Source: CG2-30-51-40 sp041753575
Lineage (GTDB): Bacteria > Desulfobacterota > DSM-4660 > Desulfatiglandales > Desulfatiglandaceae
DNA: 64,000 nt
Reading direction: 5' to 3'
Assembly (NCBI GenBank): GCA_041753575.1
Contig: JBGSUA010000099.1
Span: forward strand, 9,041-73,040
The notes under the pieces were generated by a model. It searched no databases. It was not told where the DNA came from and worked only from the letters and a program-made list of their open reading frames with translations. The position numbers were made by a program, and so were the translations under genes. Shown here piece after piece: positions 32,837 to 41,980 of the stretch; the first letter of the stretch is position 1, and each line of letters opens with the position of its first letter.

Positions 32837-34768
32837 ATGATTATGACAAAGTTTGCATATTTACGGCTGGTTTTGTTCTCAGTTCTGCTCCTGAGCCTTC
32901 CCCCGTCAATCAGCGGGGCCGGGCCGGAGTCCGCAACCTTATCTGAACCTGATCAAGGGAGTTCTCTGCACCACAGTGAAGCCTCATTTCTATTTGCACA
33001 CCCAATGGAATCCATTTTTATAGCGGTCTCATTAAGCGCCCTTATCTTTTTTATCGCTCTTCTCGCTATGAGAGCACACTATTTAAGGAAGGAAAGCAAA
33101 TCGGTTTCGGCGGCAAGAGAGGTTCTTGAAAGAGATACACTTAAGAGAACTGCTGAAATATCCTCTGCCAAGGAAAGGCTTGAAAGGGAGATAGGAGTTC
33201 GATCGCAGACTGCGGCTACCCTGAGGGCGGTAGTTGACACTATTACCGAAACACTCGTGGTTCTCGATCCGGACGGAAAGGCCATCATGGTGAACGAGGT
33301 TGCCGCAAGGAGGCTCGGGCGGACTCCTGGTGAAATCGAGGGAAAGAATATATTTGAGCTTTTCCCCGAGGATATCAAGGCGAGAAGAAGGTCGGTTTTT
33401 GAAGAAGCCATCAAAACAGGAAGCCCTTCAAGGACGGTGGACGCCAGAGACGGCAGGCACTATGAAACCAACTGGTATCCCATATCGGATAAAGCAGGGC
33501 GATTCAATTACATGGCCGTCTTCGCGGTGGATATAACCGAAAGAGGCAGGGCCGAGGAAGAAAGAATAAGGACCGAAAAGCTTGAATCTATAGGGCTTTT
33601 AGCCGGGGGGATAGCCCATGATTTTAATAACCTTCTGACAGGTATCATGGGTTTTGTGGATCTTTCAAAGACATTCTCCCAACCTGATAGTCGGCAGCAC
33701 AAATATCTTTCCGAAGCCCTCGCCCTGTGCCACAGGGCCAAGGAACTTACGCGCCGCTTCACCACCTTTTCAAGGGGCGGAGATCCGGTCATGAGGGCTA
33801 TTGAACTATCATCGCTGATAAAAGACACGATCATGCTGGTTCTCTCAGGTTCAAACGTAGACAGCGAGATCTCCCTGCCAGAGCATATCTGGGAGGTGGA
33901 TTGCGACGAAAGACAGATGAGAGACGTTTTTACAAGCATCATCACCAACGCCAAAGAGGCAATGCCTTCCGGCGGAAGGATCGAGGTTTCGGTAGCGAAC
34001 ATAGATGAACTGCCTGCCGATCTTCCCGGCATTCCAACCCGGAGCCGCGACGGATGGATGTATGTGGCCATAAGTGATACCGGGATAGGCATTCCGGCCG
34101 AAAACTTTCCAAAGCTTTTTCTTCCATACTTCTCAACCAAACAAAGGGGCGCGCAGAAGGGAATGGGCCTGAGTCTTCCGACCGCCTACTCCATCATAAA
34201 AAGACACGGCGGAACCATACATGTGGAATCGGAGCTAGGCAGGGGAACCACGGTTCATATCTATCTGCCCAGGGCTTCCTCAGCATCCCGGCCGGCACTC
34301 GAGGAAAGAGAAGAACAAACTGGCGGAACTGAGCGGATCCTCATCATGGACGATGAGGATACCGTCCTCGATGTGGCAGCCTCCATCCTCGAAAGGGGGG
34401 GCTTCGAGGTAACAGCCTGCAGGGAAGGCAAAGAGGCCCTTGAGATTTACCGCAAGGCAATGGAGGAGAAAAACCCCTTTACAGGAGTCATCCTTGATCT
34501 GACCATCCGTGGTGGCATGGGAGGAAGGGATGTTGTAAAAGAACTTCTCTTAATTGACCCGCATGTAAAGGCAATAGTATCAAGCGGCTATTCTGAAGAC
34601 CCGGTCATGAGCAATTACTCCACATTCGGCTTTTGCGGAGCAGTGGCGAAGCCCTATGACATAAAACTTCTCTTGAGGGCTGCCAACCGAACATTCAGGA
34701 CCCGAAGCGCCAAACCGGGAGATCGAGGGAATTCCTACGCCAATGCTGCATCGAAGGATAGGCCTTGA
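32837..34768 (+). CDS. PAS-containing hybrid sensor histidine kinase
   Basis: 643 residues. Signal/anchor (LRLVLFSVLLLSLPPSISGA), periplasmic segment, membrane span (IFIAVSLSALIFFIALLAM, about 60-78), coiled coil, PAS domain (about 125-235), HisKA with phospho-acceptor His261 in LLAGGIAHDFNNLLTGIMGF, HATPase (NAKEAMPSGG, DTGIGIP, GMGLSLPTAYSIIKRHGG) and a C-terminal receiver with Asp554 (VILDLTIRGGMG) and the conserved Lys in AVAKPYD. No separate response regulator with DNA-binding output is next to it, so its output is unknown. It overlaps the next gene by 4 nt (TTGA), and that gene leads into an exporter operon, suggesting the kinase senses a condition linked to export. Confidence 0.9.
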   Translation: MIMTKFAYLRLVLFSVLLLSLPPSISGAGPESATLSEPDQGSSLHHSEASFLFAHPMESIFIAVSLSALIFFIALLAMRAHYLRKESKSVSAAREVLERDTLKRTAEISSAKERLEREIGVRSQTAATLRAVVDTITETLVVLDPDGKAIMVNEVAARRLGRTPGEIEGKNIFELFPEDIKARRRSVFEEAIKTGSPSRTVDARDGRHYETNWYPISDKAGRFNYMAVFAVDITERGRAEEERIRTEKLESIGLLAGGIAHDFNNLLTGIMGFVDLSKTFSQPDSRQHKYLSEALALCHRAKELTRRFTTFSRGGDPVMRAIELSSLIKDTIMLVLSGSNVDSEISLPEHIWEVDCDERQMRDVFTSIITNAKEAMPSGGRIEVSVANIDELPADLPGIPTRSRDGWMYVAISDTGIGIPAENFPKLFLPYFSTKQRGAQKGMGLSLPTAYSIIKRHGGTIHVESELGRGTTVHIYLPRASSASRPALEEREEQTGGTERILIMDDEDTVLDVAASILERGGFEVTACREGKEALEIYRKAMEEKNPFTGVILDLTIRGGMGGRDVVKELLLIDPHVKAIVSSGYSEDPVMSNYSTFGFCGAVAKPYDIKLLLRAANRTFRTRSAKPGDRGNSYANAASKDRP

Positions 34769-35118
34769 ACGCGATCAGATTCGCCCACCCTCTCAACGAA
34801 GAGGTGAAAAGTATTGCCGGATGGTACCTGTTTTCTAAAGAGGGGACGATCCGGATAGGAGGCGCCAACGTCCTTTTCTTTGTTGGCCATGGTGTTATTG
34901 ACTCCTCATGCTGCGGCTTCGGAGGCTGCCGCTTTGCCCTGGTTCCAGGGGCCGTTGTTGCATTGAAATACGCCCAAGACGATCAGGGAAGGCCTGTCTC
35001 TCTAGTCGCCCCTATAAACGATCCCGCAACAAGGGAAGAGATACGAGACCTCTTGATGAGAAGCGAAGGGGTCTCGCAGGTGAACTTCAATGCAACCGGC
35101 GGGTGGAATTACCTGTGA
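34765..35118 (+). CDS. Conserved-looking hypothetical protein, 117 residues
   Basis: Starts at a TTG that overlaps the kinase stop (TTGA), and ends 33 nt before the HlyD start. No signal or span. A Cys-containing stretch (DSSCCGFGGCRFALVPGAVV) and a Gly/Ile-rich core (TIRIGGANVLFFVGHGVI) suggest a small compact domain. No family is recognised. Tight spacing shows it belongs with the kinase-exporter operon; the three Cys could bind metal, which is speculation. Confidence 0.7.
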   Translation: MNAIRFAHPLNEEVKSIAGWYLFSKEGTIRIGGANVLFFVGHGVIDSSCCGFGGCRFALVPGAVVALKYAQDDQGRPVSLVAPINDPATREEIRDLLMRSEGVSQVNFNATGGWNYL

Positions 35119-35151
35119 TTTTTGGCAAATGATTGGGAGAATTCAAGAATA

Positions 35152-36318
35152 ATGAAAAAGGCCGTTCCTGTTGTTGTCCTCTTTCTAGCCGCCGCTGCGG
35201 CTGTCTATTACTTCCTGATCCTTCCCTCCGACCGCTCAAAGACCGAGATAAAGACATCAGGCCACGTGGAGGCAACGGAGGTTGACATGAGCTTCAGGCT
35301 CCCCGGACACGTGGGCCGGCTTTACGTTGACGAAGGGGCAAGAGTGAAGAAAGGCGAAATCGTAGCGGAGCTTGAACAGGATACCCTTTCCGCAAGGCAT
35401 GCCCAGGCATCAGCCCTTGTCAGGGAACTTGAGACCAGGCAGGCATCCCTTGCAATAGCAATTGATCTAAAAGAACGGCTCCTTGAGGCAGATATCAGGA
35501 GGGCACAGGCCGGCAAATCCGCGGCAAACGCCCGCTATCAGAGCCTCAAAAGCGGCTCAAGGGAACAGGAGATCGCCGAGGCAAAAGCCGCCATGGACAG
35601 AGCCAGATACGAGTGGGAGAACCGCAGTCGCGACGCAGAGCGACTGAAGGAGCCCTATCAATCGCGCATCATCTCACCGAGCCAGTACGACACTGCAGTT
35701 ACCGCGGCAGATGCAGCCAAGGCCGCATACCTCGCCTCGACAGAGCGCTACAAGCTCGTGAAGGCAGGTCCCAGAGAAGAGCTTGTAATGGAGGGAAAGG
35801 CCCAGCTCGATGGTACCGATGCGGTACTAGAGGCAGCGGAGGCCGGCCGAAGGGAGATAGAGAAACTCAAACTGGATCTGAAGGCCCTGGAGGCCCAGAC
35901 AGACCAGGCACGGGCACAGCTTTCCATAGCATCGGATGACCTCGACAAGTCAAGGCTCCGCGCGCCCTTTGAAGCCTTTGTGACCGTAAAGGACGTGGAG
36001 GAGCACGAATATGTCCAGCCCGGGACACCGGTTGTTACCCTGGCAAGGCTAGATGAGGTGTGGGTCAAAACCTATGTGCCTGAGACGCAGCTCGGCCTCG
36101 TGAAGCTCGGTCAGGAAGCGGAGGTGATATCAGACACATTTCAGGCAAAGAGATATCCGGGCCGGGTGACCTTCATCTCCCCTCAGGCGGAGTTTACACC
36201 CAAGAACGTCCAGACAGAGGAAGAGAGGATCAAGCTGGTGTTCCGCATCAAGGTGACCCTCAAAAACCCGGATCAGGAACTTAAACCAGGCCTTCCGGTG
36301 GATGTGATTCTGAGATAG
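35152..36318 (+). CDS. HlyD/YbhG-family periplasmic adaptor
   Basis: 388 residues from the ATG at 35152 (GGGAG upstream); an upstream TTG is out. Signal anchor (VVVLFLAAAAAVYYFLILPS), N-terminal barrel-sandwich half (SGHVEATEVDMSFRLPGHVG), a long alpha-helical coiled-coil hairpin (about 95-245, with the near-repeat KSGSREQEIAEAKAAMDRA), then RAPFEAFVTVKDVEEHEYVQ and the beta-barrel PGRVTFISPQAEFTPKNVQT. It bridges an inner-membrane ABC exporter to the outer membrane. Same operon order (adaptor, ATPases, permeases) as E. coli ybhGFSR, except that the permeases are 17 kb away. Confidence 0.92.
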   Translation: MKKAVPVVVLFLAAAAAVYYFLILPSDRSKTEIKTSGHVEATEVDMSFRLPGHVGRLYVDEGARVKKGEIVAELEQDTLSARHAQASALVRELETRQASLAIAIDLKERLLEADIRRAQAGKSAANARYQSLKSGSREQEIAEAKAAMDRARYEWENRSRDAERLKEPYQSRIISPSQYDTAVTAADAAKAAYLASTERYKLVKAGPREELVMEGKAQLDGTDAVLEAAEAGRREIEKLKLDLKALEAQTDQARAQLSIASDDLDKSRLRAPFEAFVTVKDVEEHEYVQPGTPVVTLARLDEVWVKTYVPETQLGLVKLGQEAEVISDTFQAKRYPGRVTFISPQAEFTPKNVQTEEERIKLVFRIKVTLKNPDQELKPGLPVDVILR

Positions 36319-36322
36319 CGCA

Positions 36323-37237
36323 ATGAAGGCAGTTGAAGTGGAAAACCTCTGCCGCTCCTTCGGCGGGACAAAGGCCCTGGACGGCCTCACCTTCTGGGTG
36401 GAGGAAGGGGAAATATTCGGTCTGGTGGGTCCTGACGGATCGGGGAAAACGACCTGTCTGAGGATACTGTGCGGACTCATGGAACCGACCGGAGGAAGGG
36501 CCATGGTGCTGGGCTCGGATGTTGGTTCAGATCCTGAGGCCATAAAAAACCATGTAGGCTACATGGCCCAACCCGCAAGACTCTACGAAGACCTGACGGT
36601 AAGAGAAAATATTGAGTTCTACGCGGATCTCTATGAGGTGCCTAAGGATCGCTACAGAGACCGCATGAAACGCCTCATGGAGTTTTCAGGCCTTGCGCCG
36701 TTCAAGGACCGCCTCTTCCGCAATCTCTCAGGCGGCATGAAACAGAAGGTGGGCTTGAGCTGCACCCTCATCCATACTCCCAGGATACTCTTTCTGGATG
36801 AGCCCACAAACGGCGTTGACCCGGTATCGCGAAGGGATTTCTGGAAAATCCTCTATGAACTGAGGAGAGAAAACGTAACGATTGTTGTGGCCTCAACCTA
36901 CTTGGATGAGGCGGACCGCTGCCACAGGGTGGCCTTCTTCGACAAAGGAAAGGTAAGGATGGTAGAGGAGCCTCTGGAGCTGAGAAAACTCCTTACAGAC
37001 AGGCTCTTCAACATAACCGTTGCGGACCGAAGGAGAGCCATGGCGATACTGAGAGCCCTGCCGGAGGTATCAGACCATTACGTATTCGGCGCAGGTATCC
37101 ATCTCCTCTTGAAGGATAAGGCTGATCCGGCTTCTGTAGCGTGCGCCCTTGATATGGAAGGACTTAAAGGATTCAGGATGGAACCGGTTCATCCCAGCCT
37201 GGAAGATGTATATCTTTCCATCCTCAAGAAAGGCTAG
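36323..37237 (+). CDS. ABC exporter ATPase, first half of a YbhF-like pair
   Basis: 304 residues: Walker A GPDGSGKTTCLRILCGL (Asp replaces the usual Asn), signature LSGGMKQKVGLSCTL, Walker B ILFLDEPTNGVDPVSRRDFW, and the C-terminal extension typical of exporter ATPases. The switch-loop His is replaced: VASTYLDEADRC has Tyr where the family usually has His. In E. coli the two ATPase halves are fused in YbhF; here they are separate adjacent genes. It lies 4 nt after the adaptor. Confidence 0.92.
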   Translation: MKAVEVENLCRSFGGTKALDGLTFWVEEGEIFGLVGPDGSGKTTCLRILCGLMEPTGGRAMVLGSDVGSDPEAIKNHVGYMAQPARLYEDLTVRENIEFYADLYEVPKDRYRDRMKRLMEFSGLAPFKDRLFRNLSGGMKQKVGLSCTLIHTPRILFLDEPTNGVDPVSRRDFWKILYELRRENVTIVVASTYLDEADRCHRVAFFDKGKVRMVEEPLELRKLLTDRLFNITVADRRRAMAILRALPEVSDHYVFGAGIHLLLKDKADPASVACALDMEGLKGFRMEPVHPSLEDVYLSILKKG

Positions 37238-37242
37238 ATGCC

Positions 37243-38241
37243 ATGACCCCGGCAGTGGAACTAAGAGATGTGGTGAAGCGCTTCGGGGATTTTACGGCCG
37301 TTGACCGCATAAGCCTGGATGTGGCCCACGGAGAGATATTTGGTTTTCTGGGGCCGAACGGCGCAGGCAAATCCACCACCATCCGAATGCTCTGCGGACT
37401 TCTAAGGCCTACCTCGGGCAGGGGTTTTGTCAACGGGCTCGACATGGCAACCCAGGCAGAGGTGATAAAGGCGAACCTCGGATACATGTCGCAGAGATTC
37501 TCCCTCTATGACGATCTCAAGGTTGAGGAGAACATGCGGCTTTTCGGAGGGATCTACGGGCTTGACTCCCCTTCCCTCAGAAGAAGGATTGAGGAGGTAC
37601 TGACACTCATATCCCTTAAGGAGAGAAGGCAGTCCATTACTAAGGAACTGCCGACCGGCCTGAAACAGAGACTTGCCCTGGGATGCGCCCTTCTCCACGA
37701 ACCGCGCATGGTCTTTCTGGATGAGCCCACTTCAGGGGTTGATCCCGCAACCAGGAGGGCCTTTTGGGACCTTATTTACCGCCTGGCGGAGGAAGGTGTC
37801 ACCATCTTTGTCACCACCCACTACATGGAGGAGGCTGAGTACTGCAACCGGATCGGTCTCATAGACAAAGGAAGACTGATAGCCCTCGGATCTCCCGGAG
37901 AGCTTAAGGTAAGGCACCTGGAGGGTACCGTCTATGAGCTTATGGTTTCCGATGTGCTGGCGGCGGTTGAAGCCCTTTCAGGTAGCGAGGGCGTTCTGGA
38001 TGCGGCCATATTCGGCCGCTCCATCCATGTGCGATTAAGAAAGGATGCCGAGGCAGATAGGGCCATAAAGCCCTCCCTTACCTCCGCAGGCATCGAGATG
38101 AGGGAGATCAAGGCGATCGAGCCCACCCTCGAGGATGTCTTTGTGGCCCTGGTCGGGAAAAGGGAGACGGCCGAAGCACCCACTGGCCGAACTGGGCACC
38201 AAGATATGCAGGAGATGGTTCGGGCTAACCGCAATGGATGA
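37243..38241 (+). CDS. ABC exporter ATPase, second half of a YbhF-like pair
   Basis: 332 residues with full motifs: GPNGAGKSTTIRMLCGLLRP, LPTGLKQRLALGCALLHEPR, FLDEPTSGVDPATRRAFWDL and switch VTTHYMEEAEYCNRI. Its C-terminus (RETAEAPTGRTGHQDMQEMV) is a little longer than usual. It starts 5 nt after the first ATPase. Normally the two ABC-2 permeases would follow within a few bases, but here the operon stops and glycosyltransferase genes begin; the matching permeases start at 55431. Confidence 0.93.
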   Translation: MTPAVELRDVVKRFGDFTAVDRISLDVAHGEIFGFLGPNGAGKSTTIRMLCGLLRPTSGRGFVNGLDMATQAEVIKANLGYMSQRFSLYDDLKVEENMRLFGGIYGLDSPSLRRRIEEVLTLISLKERRQSITKELPTGLKQRLALGCALLHEPRMVFLDEPTSGVDPATRRAFWDLIYRLAEEGVTIFVTTHYMEEAEYCNRIGLIDKGRLIALGSPGELKVRHLEGTVYELMVSDVLAAVEALSGSEGVLDAAIFGRSIHVRLRKDAEADRAIKPSLTSAGIEMREIKAIEPTLEDVFVALVGKRETAEAPTGRTGHQDMQEMVRANRNG

Positions 38242-38563
38242 ACATGAGGGGTTTTGTTCTCAACCAAAAAGGCGGCGCGGGCATAATGGATAAGCAGGAA
38301 TAGCAAGCCCGTAATGCGGCTCGACCGTCCTGACCTCTGATAACTGGGCTAAGAATTTCTGAAAATTTCATTTCGACACCCGCCGGGTTTCAAGACAACA
38401 ACTACTTTTCGAGAAAGAACACAGACACTCACCCGAAAATCAAGGGTTGCCAAAATAATCCGCCTGTTTGGCCTTGACACAACTCGGCTATCCGCCTAGA
38501 GTTATTGGGCAGGTAACAAGCTCTTATCACGTATTATCCTTCACCAGAGTGACTAATTCTTAG
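38242..38563. other. Left junction of the glycan island
   Basis: 322 nt between the exporter ATPase and the first glycosyltransferase. No transposase, tRNA or direct repeat with the right junction (55136-55430) was seen. It contains the promoter at 38474-38502. Confidence 0.5.
38474..38502 (+). promoter_or_regulatory. Candidate promoter of the first glycosyltransferase operon
   Basis: TTGACA (38474-38479) and TAGAGT (38497-38502) with a 17-nt spacer, about 60 nt before the GTG start at 38564. Good -35, weaker -10. Confidence 0.45.
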
Positions 38564-39454
38564 GTGGAGCATGACAATAGACTCTTCGCAGGGCTGATTG
38601 GCTTGGCTGATACATGTGTCTGCATGTTTCTTTATGGCAAGAGCGCCTACTATGATATAGCGCATAGCGCTGTTGCATCCCTCCTGGAGAAAACAGATTT
38701 TGATATATTTCTGGCAGTTGATCAGGCGAATGCCGGTAGCCTCAAGTTGCAACCCTCCTCCCGCATACATATCAAACAGATGTTCGGCATGGTTCGTGTC
38801 GGTCATCGTTCAATACCATTCCTGTTGAAATTTCAGGCTCTCAAGGCGTGTTTAGATCTCACAAAAGCAGATCAGATATTGTTGATGGACGCAGATACAT
38901 TCCTGGTCGCTAATATTGGCGACAAGGAGATTCGAGATGCCATACAAGGATATGACTTTGGCATGGTTGAGCAGCGAACAATCAAAGGGTCCTCTATGAC
39001 AAGATGTGACTTCCTTGAGCATTACAGGAAACATACACTGGTTTGGTTTGATTCTCACTCAAAGCCTCCTTTACTGAGCGATTTTCGTTTTTATAACAGC
39101 GGAGTTGTCCTGGGAAGGAATTCAGCATTTGCATCACTCACTGATTGGGCGATAAAAACCATCTCTTTCAGAACAGAAAACCACCAGATTGGGCAGCATA
39201 TGATAGCAGATCAAGATTATTTTCAATACTGGATGAACACGCTTTATCCAGGATGCTGTAAAACACTTGAGTGGAAATGGAATCACTGCCCACACTGGGA
39301 TGATAGTTTTCCCAACCCTCAAGCATTAGTACTTCATTTCAGTAATTTTTGCAGGGGGCCTGACAGGTTACATCTTCTTCGCATATTTTGTTATAAGCGG
39401 TTGCACATTGTCAAAAAGTTGCTTTTTAAGGACAGAGGCGCCAATCTTAAATGA
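38564..39454 (+). CDS. GT-A-fold glycosyltransferase, GT8-like
   Basis: 296 residues from a GTG. It opens with a Cys/hydrophobic strand (DTCVCMFLYGKSAYYDIAHS) and has the donor-binding KADQILLMDADTFLVANIG with the metal-binding DAD, later RFYNSGVVLGRNSAFA and the C-terminal VLHFSNFCRGP in the position of the HxF(x)K metal-binding His of family GT8. It is expected to transfer a sugar from a nucleotide donor with retention of configuration; sugar unknown. It overlaps the next gene by 4 nt (ATGA), the first of four genes linked this way. Confidence 0.78.
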   Translation: MEHDNRLFAGLIGLADTCVCMFLYGKSAYYDIAHSAVASLLEKTDFDIFLAVDQANAGSLKLQPSSRIHIKQMFGMVRVGHRSIPFLLKFQALKACLDLTKADQILLMDADTFLVANIGDKEIRDAIQGYDFGMVEQRTIKGSSMTRCDFLEHYRKHTLVWFDSHSKPPLLSDFRFYNSGVVLGRNSAFASLTDWAIKTISFRTENHQIGQHMIADQDYFQYWMNTLYPGCCKTLEWKWNHCPHWDDSFPNPQALVLHFSNFCRGPDRLHLLRIFCYKRLHIVKKLLFKDRGANLK

Positions 39455-40272
39455 CCGATGACTTAAATCTAGGAATTGTTATTGTAACCTATAACTCTGG
39501 GGCGGTGATAGGCTCTTGTCTTCATGCCATGGGACCTGATTTGCACCCCAATGTCCTGATTGTTGATAACGATTCAAGAGATGAAACGGTTGCAATCGCA
39601 AGATCTTATGGGATAAGAACCATGAGACAAAAGAAAAATGTGGGTTTCGGTCAAGCGGCCAATCGTGGGGCACAAGCATTAGAAACCAGATTCCTCTGTT
39701 TTCTCAATCCTGATTGCAAAGCCGATAGAGATTTCTTTTATGAAGGCGTTAATCTTTTGCAAAAACAACGCAGTTGCTGCGCCGTGCCTAAGTATATACA
39801 TGAAAGGGGATCAACAATAAGCGGCGCCCAGCCGGGATACACGCGGCTCAAGCTTTTTGCTGACATGATTTATTCCAATTGTGGCTACTTACAAATCTAT
39901 CGTTCTATGGAGCGGCTCCCTGGCTTTCATGACATGAGCTGGCTCTGGCCCTATGGGGCCAGCTTTTTTATTGAGAGAGAGACATTTTTTAAGATCAAAG
40001 GGTTTTCAAAACGATATTTCATGTATATGGAAGACGTTGCCATTGGCTTGGAGTTATACCGTATCGGCAGCCGGATTATTGAATTTGAAAGCAAGGTTGA
40101 GCACCTCGCAAGGGAAGGATCAGACATAGGCAAGTTACAACGCCGCCGATTGCTAAACCGGGCTAGATGCCATTACGCTCGCGAACAATATGGTTTGTTA
40201 TTTGCTTTATTGATGAGGTTTATAGGTCTGTCCGCTGAGTTTCTTCAGTGGCTTATAAGGAACCATAGATGA
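39451..40272 (+). CDS. Family 2 glycosyltransferase, rhamnosyltransferase-like
   Basis: 273 residues: NLGIVIVTYNSGAVIGSCLH, DNDSRDETVAIARSYG and a CKADRDFF segment in place of the DxD; RETFFKIKGFSKRYFMYMED is the family acceptor-side motif (GxFDxxFFMYxED). Inverting GT-A fold, cytoplasmic. ATGA overlaps at both ends show translational coupling with its neighbours. Confidence 0.85.
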   Translation: MTDDLNLGIVIVTYNSGAVIGSCLHAMGPDLHPNVLIVDNDSRDETVAIARSYGIRTMRQKKNVGFGQAANRGAQALETRFLCFLNPDCKADRDFFYEGVNLLQKQRSCCAVPKYIHERGSTISGAQPGYTRLKLFADMIYSNCGYLQIYRSMERLPGFHDMSWLWPYGASFFIERETFFKIKGFSKRYFMYMEDVAIGLELYRIGSRIIEFESKVEHLAREGSDIGKLQRRRLLNRARCHYAREQYGLLFALLMRFIGLSAEFLQWLIRNHR

Positions 40273-41153
40273 TTTACTATTTCCTGCCGGACCGCGGGAT
40301 ATTTGGAGGAGTGAAAGTCGCCTGCCGGTTCATAGAAATGATTATTTCCCTTGGGGGAAAAGGTGCGATTGTACTTCCTGAAGGGATTGCCCCCCAATGG
40401 TTCCATGTCTCCGTTCCTGTGATGAAGGAAGAAAAGGCCCTGCCCCTTGTCAAGAAAGATGACTGGGTGATGATCACTTGGCCACCCGACTTTCGCCGCC
40501 TTAATTCACTTACCGCCAGGCTTGTCTGTCACTGCCAGGGGACAGATGAACTGATGGATGAGATATTTGCTGATTATTCTTGTTGGATATTGACTTGCTG
40601 GAGGCAGGCATCCGATTATGTGATGGAAAAGTTCAATCGCCCTACAACTCATGTGGGAATTTCAATACCGGATTGTTTTTTCTATGACGGCGCTCCTAAA
40701 TTGGATAACAGGGTTGCCTATATGCCAAGGAGAGGTTTCCCAATAGTACGAGCCTGTATGCGCCGATGCCACGGGCTTGACTTTGATCCCCTGGACGGGC
40801 TCGATGAGCACGAAGTCAGCAGACGCCTAAAACGGGCAGGCATATTCATCGCAACTTCTGTAGGGGAACAGTTCGGATTGCCGGCCCTGGAAGCGATGGC
40901 TGCGGGATGTCTCGTTATCTCCGTTCCGGTGAAAGGCGGCTTTGAGTATCTGTTGCATAAGAGAAACTGCCTGATAGCTGAACCAACTGAGCTGGCTGGA
41001 ACCCTTCGGTGGGTAACCCTCCCAGAAAATGAGGCATTACGAATTCGGCTGCGCAGTCAAGCAATAGCTACCTCATTGCGCTATCGAAGAATCCAGCAAT
41101 TAAGGCTTTTAAAAGATCAGACAAATACCTCCCTCAGGGGCTTATTCGCATGA
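40269..41153 (+). CDS. Glycosyltransferase, GT4-like (GT-B fold)
   Basis: 294 residues, opening MIYYFLPDRGIFGGVKVACR with the acceptor-side Gly-Gly loop. The donor site is in GIFIATSVGEQFGLPALEAM then AAGCLVISVPVKGGFEYLLH, the EX7E motif of GT4 enzymes, with the first Glu at GEQFG and the second in LEAM. It is short for the family (~370), so the N-terminal domain is reduced. ATGA overlap with the next gene. Confidence 0.8.
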   Translation: MIYYFLPDRGIFGGVKVACRFIEMIISLGGKGAIVLPEGIAPQWFHVSVPVMKEEKALPLVKKDDWVMITWPPDFRRLNSLTARLVCHCQGTDELMDEIFADYSCWILTCWRQASDYVMEKFNRPTTHVGISIPDCFFYDGAPKLDNRVAYMPRRGFPIVRACMRRCHGLDFDPLDGLDEHEVSRRLKRAGIFIATSVGEQFGLPALEAMAAGCLVISVPVKGGFEYLLHKRNCLIAEPTELAGTLRWVTLPENEALRIRLRSQAIATSLRYRRIQQLRLLKDQTNTSLRGLFA

Positions 41154-41899
41154 CTATTGCCGGCGTTACGGTAATAATTATTTCAAGGGGACTGAAAGCG
41201 TTGCTCAACCAGTGTCTCACGAACCTTGATTCGGCTGCAAAGACAGCCGGCCAACACTTAACTGCCCGAGTGGTGCTCGTTGACAACGCCTCGGAAATTC
41301 CTTATCAATTAGAAGATTTCGATTTTGATGGCATTAACTTACTACGTTTTGACAAGGATCATTCCTTCTCCCGCGCAAATAATATAGCCGCCCAGACATA
41401 TCCCAATGACTTCTTTCTTTTACTAAATAATGATGTTCTGCTAAACAAGAATACTCTCACCGCCATGCTGCACGTATTGCAAACCATTCCAAATGCTGGG
41501 CTCTGCGGCACCAGGCTGCTTTTTCCAGACGGAACGATTCAGCATTGCGGTGTCGTATTTGGCCCAGGTCCTGTTGGACCTTATCACTGTATGAGGAGAA
41601 CGCCGGGGCAACTTGCGGCAAGGACTCTTTCTGAATACCAGGCTGTAACAGGCGCTTGTCTTCTGGTGAAAAAGGAGCTATGGAACTCTGTCGGCGGATT
41701 TGACGAAAACTATCCTTTTGGACTGGAGGATATTGATTTCTGTTTGAACGCACGCTTATCAGGATGGCGTGTTTTTTGTGATAACAGCACCGATTCTTTG
41801 CATTTTGAATCGTCAACCCCAGGCCGAGTCGAAAAAGATGTAACTTCGAGAAAACTGTTCATGAAAAAGTGGAATGGAAGATTTACTATAGATGGTTGA
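41150..41899 (+). CDS. Family 2 glycosyltransferase
   Basis: 249 residues: GVTVIIISRGLKALLNQCLT, LVDNASEIPYQLED, FFLLLNNDVLLNKNTLTAML (NND in place of DxD) and GGFDENYPFGLEDIDFCLNA. This is the common inverting GT2 form in O-antigen clusters. Last of the ATGA-coupled set. An 81-nt gap with no clear terminator separates it from the next gene. Confidence 0.85.
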   Translation: MTIAGVTVIIISRGLKALLNQCLTNLDSAAKTAGQHLTARVVLVDNASEIPYQLEDFDFDGINLLRFDKDHSFSRANNIAAQTYPNDFFLLLNNDVLLNKNTLTAMLHVLQTIPNAGLCGTRLLFPDGTIQHCGVVFGPGPVGPYHCMRRTPGQLAARTLSEYQAVTGACLLVKKELWNSVGGFDENYPFGLEDIDFCLNARLSGWRVFCDNSTDSLHFESSTPGRVEKDVTSRKLFMKKWNGRFTIDG

Positions 41900-41980
41900 T
41901 TATATTAAGCATCAACTTGCCATGCCTTTCCATCCACACATCCGTAAAACCATAACTCTTAGTAACATCTAGGTAACGCT

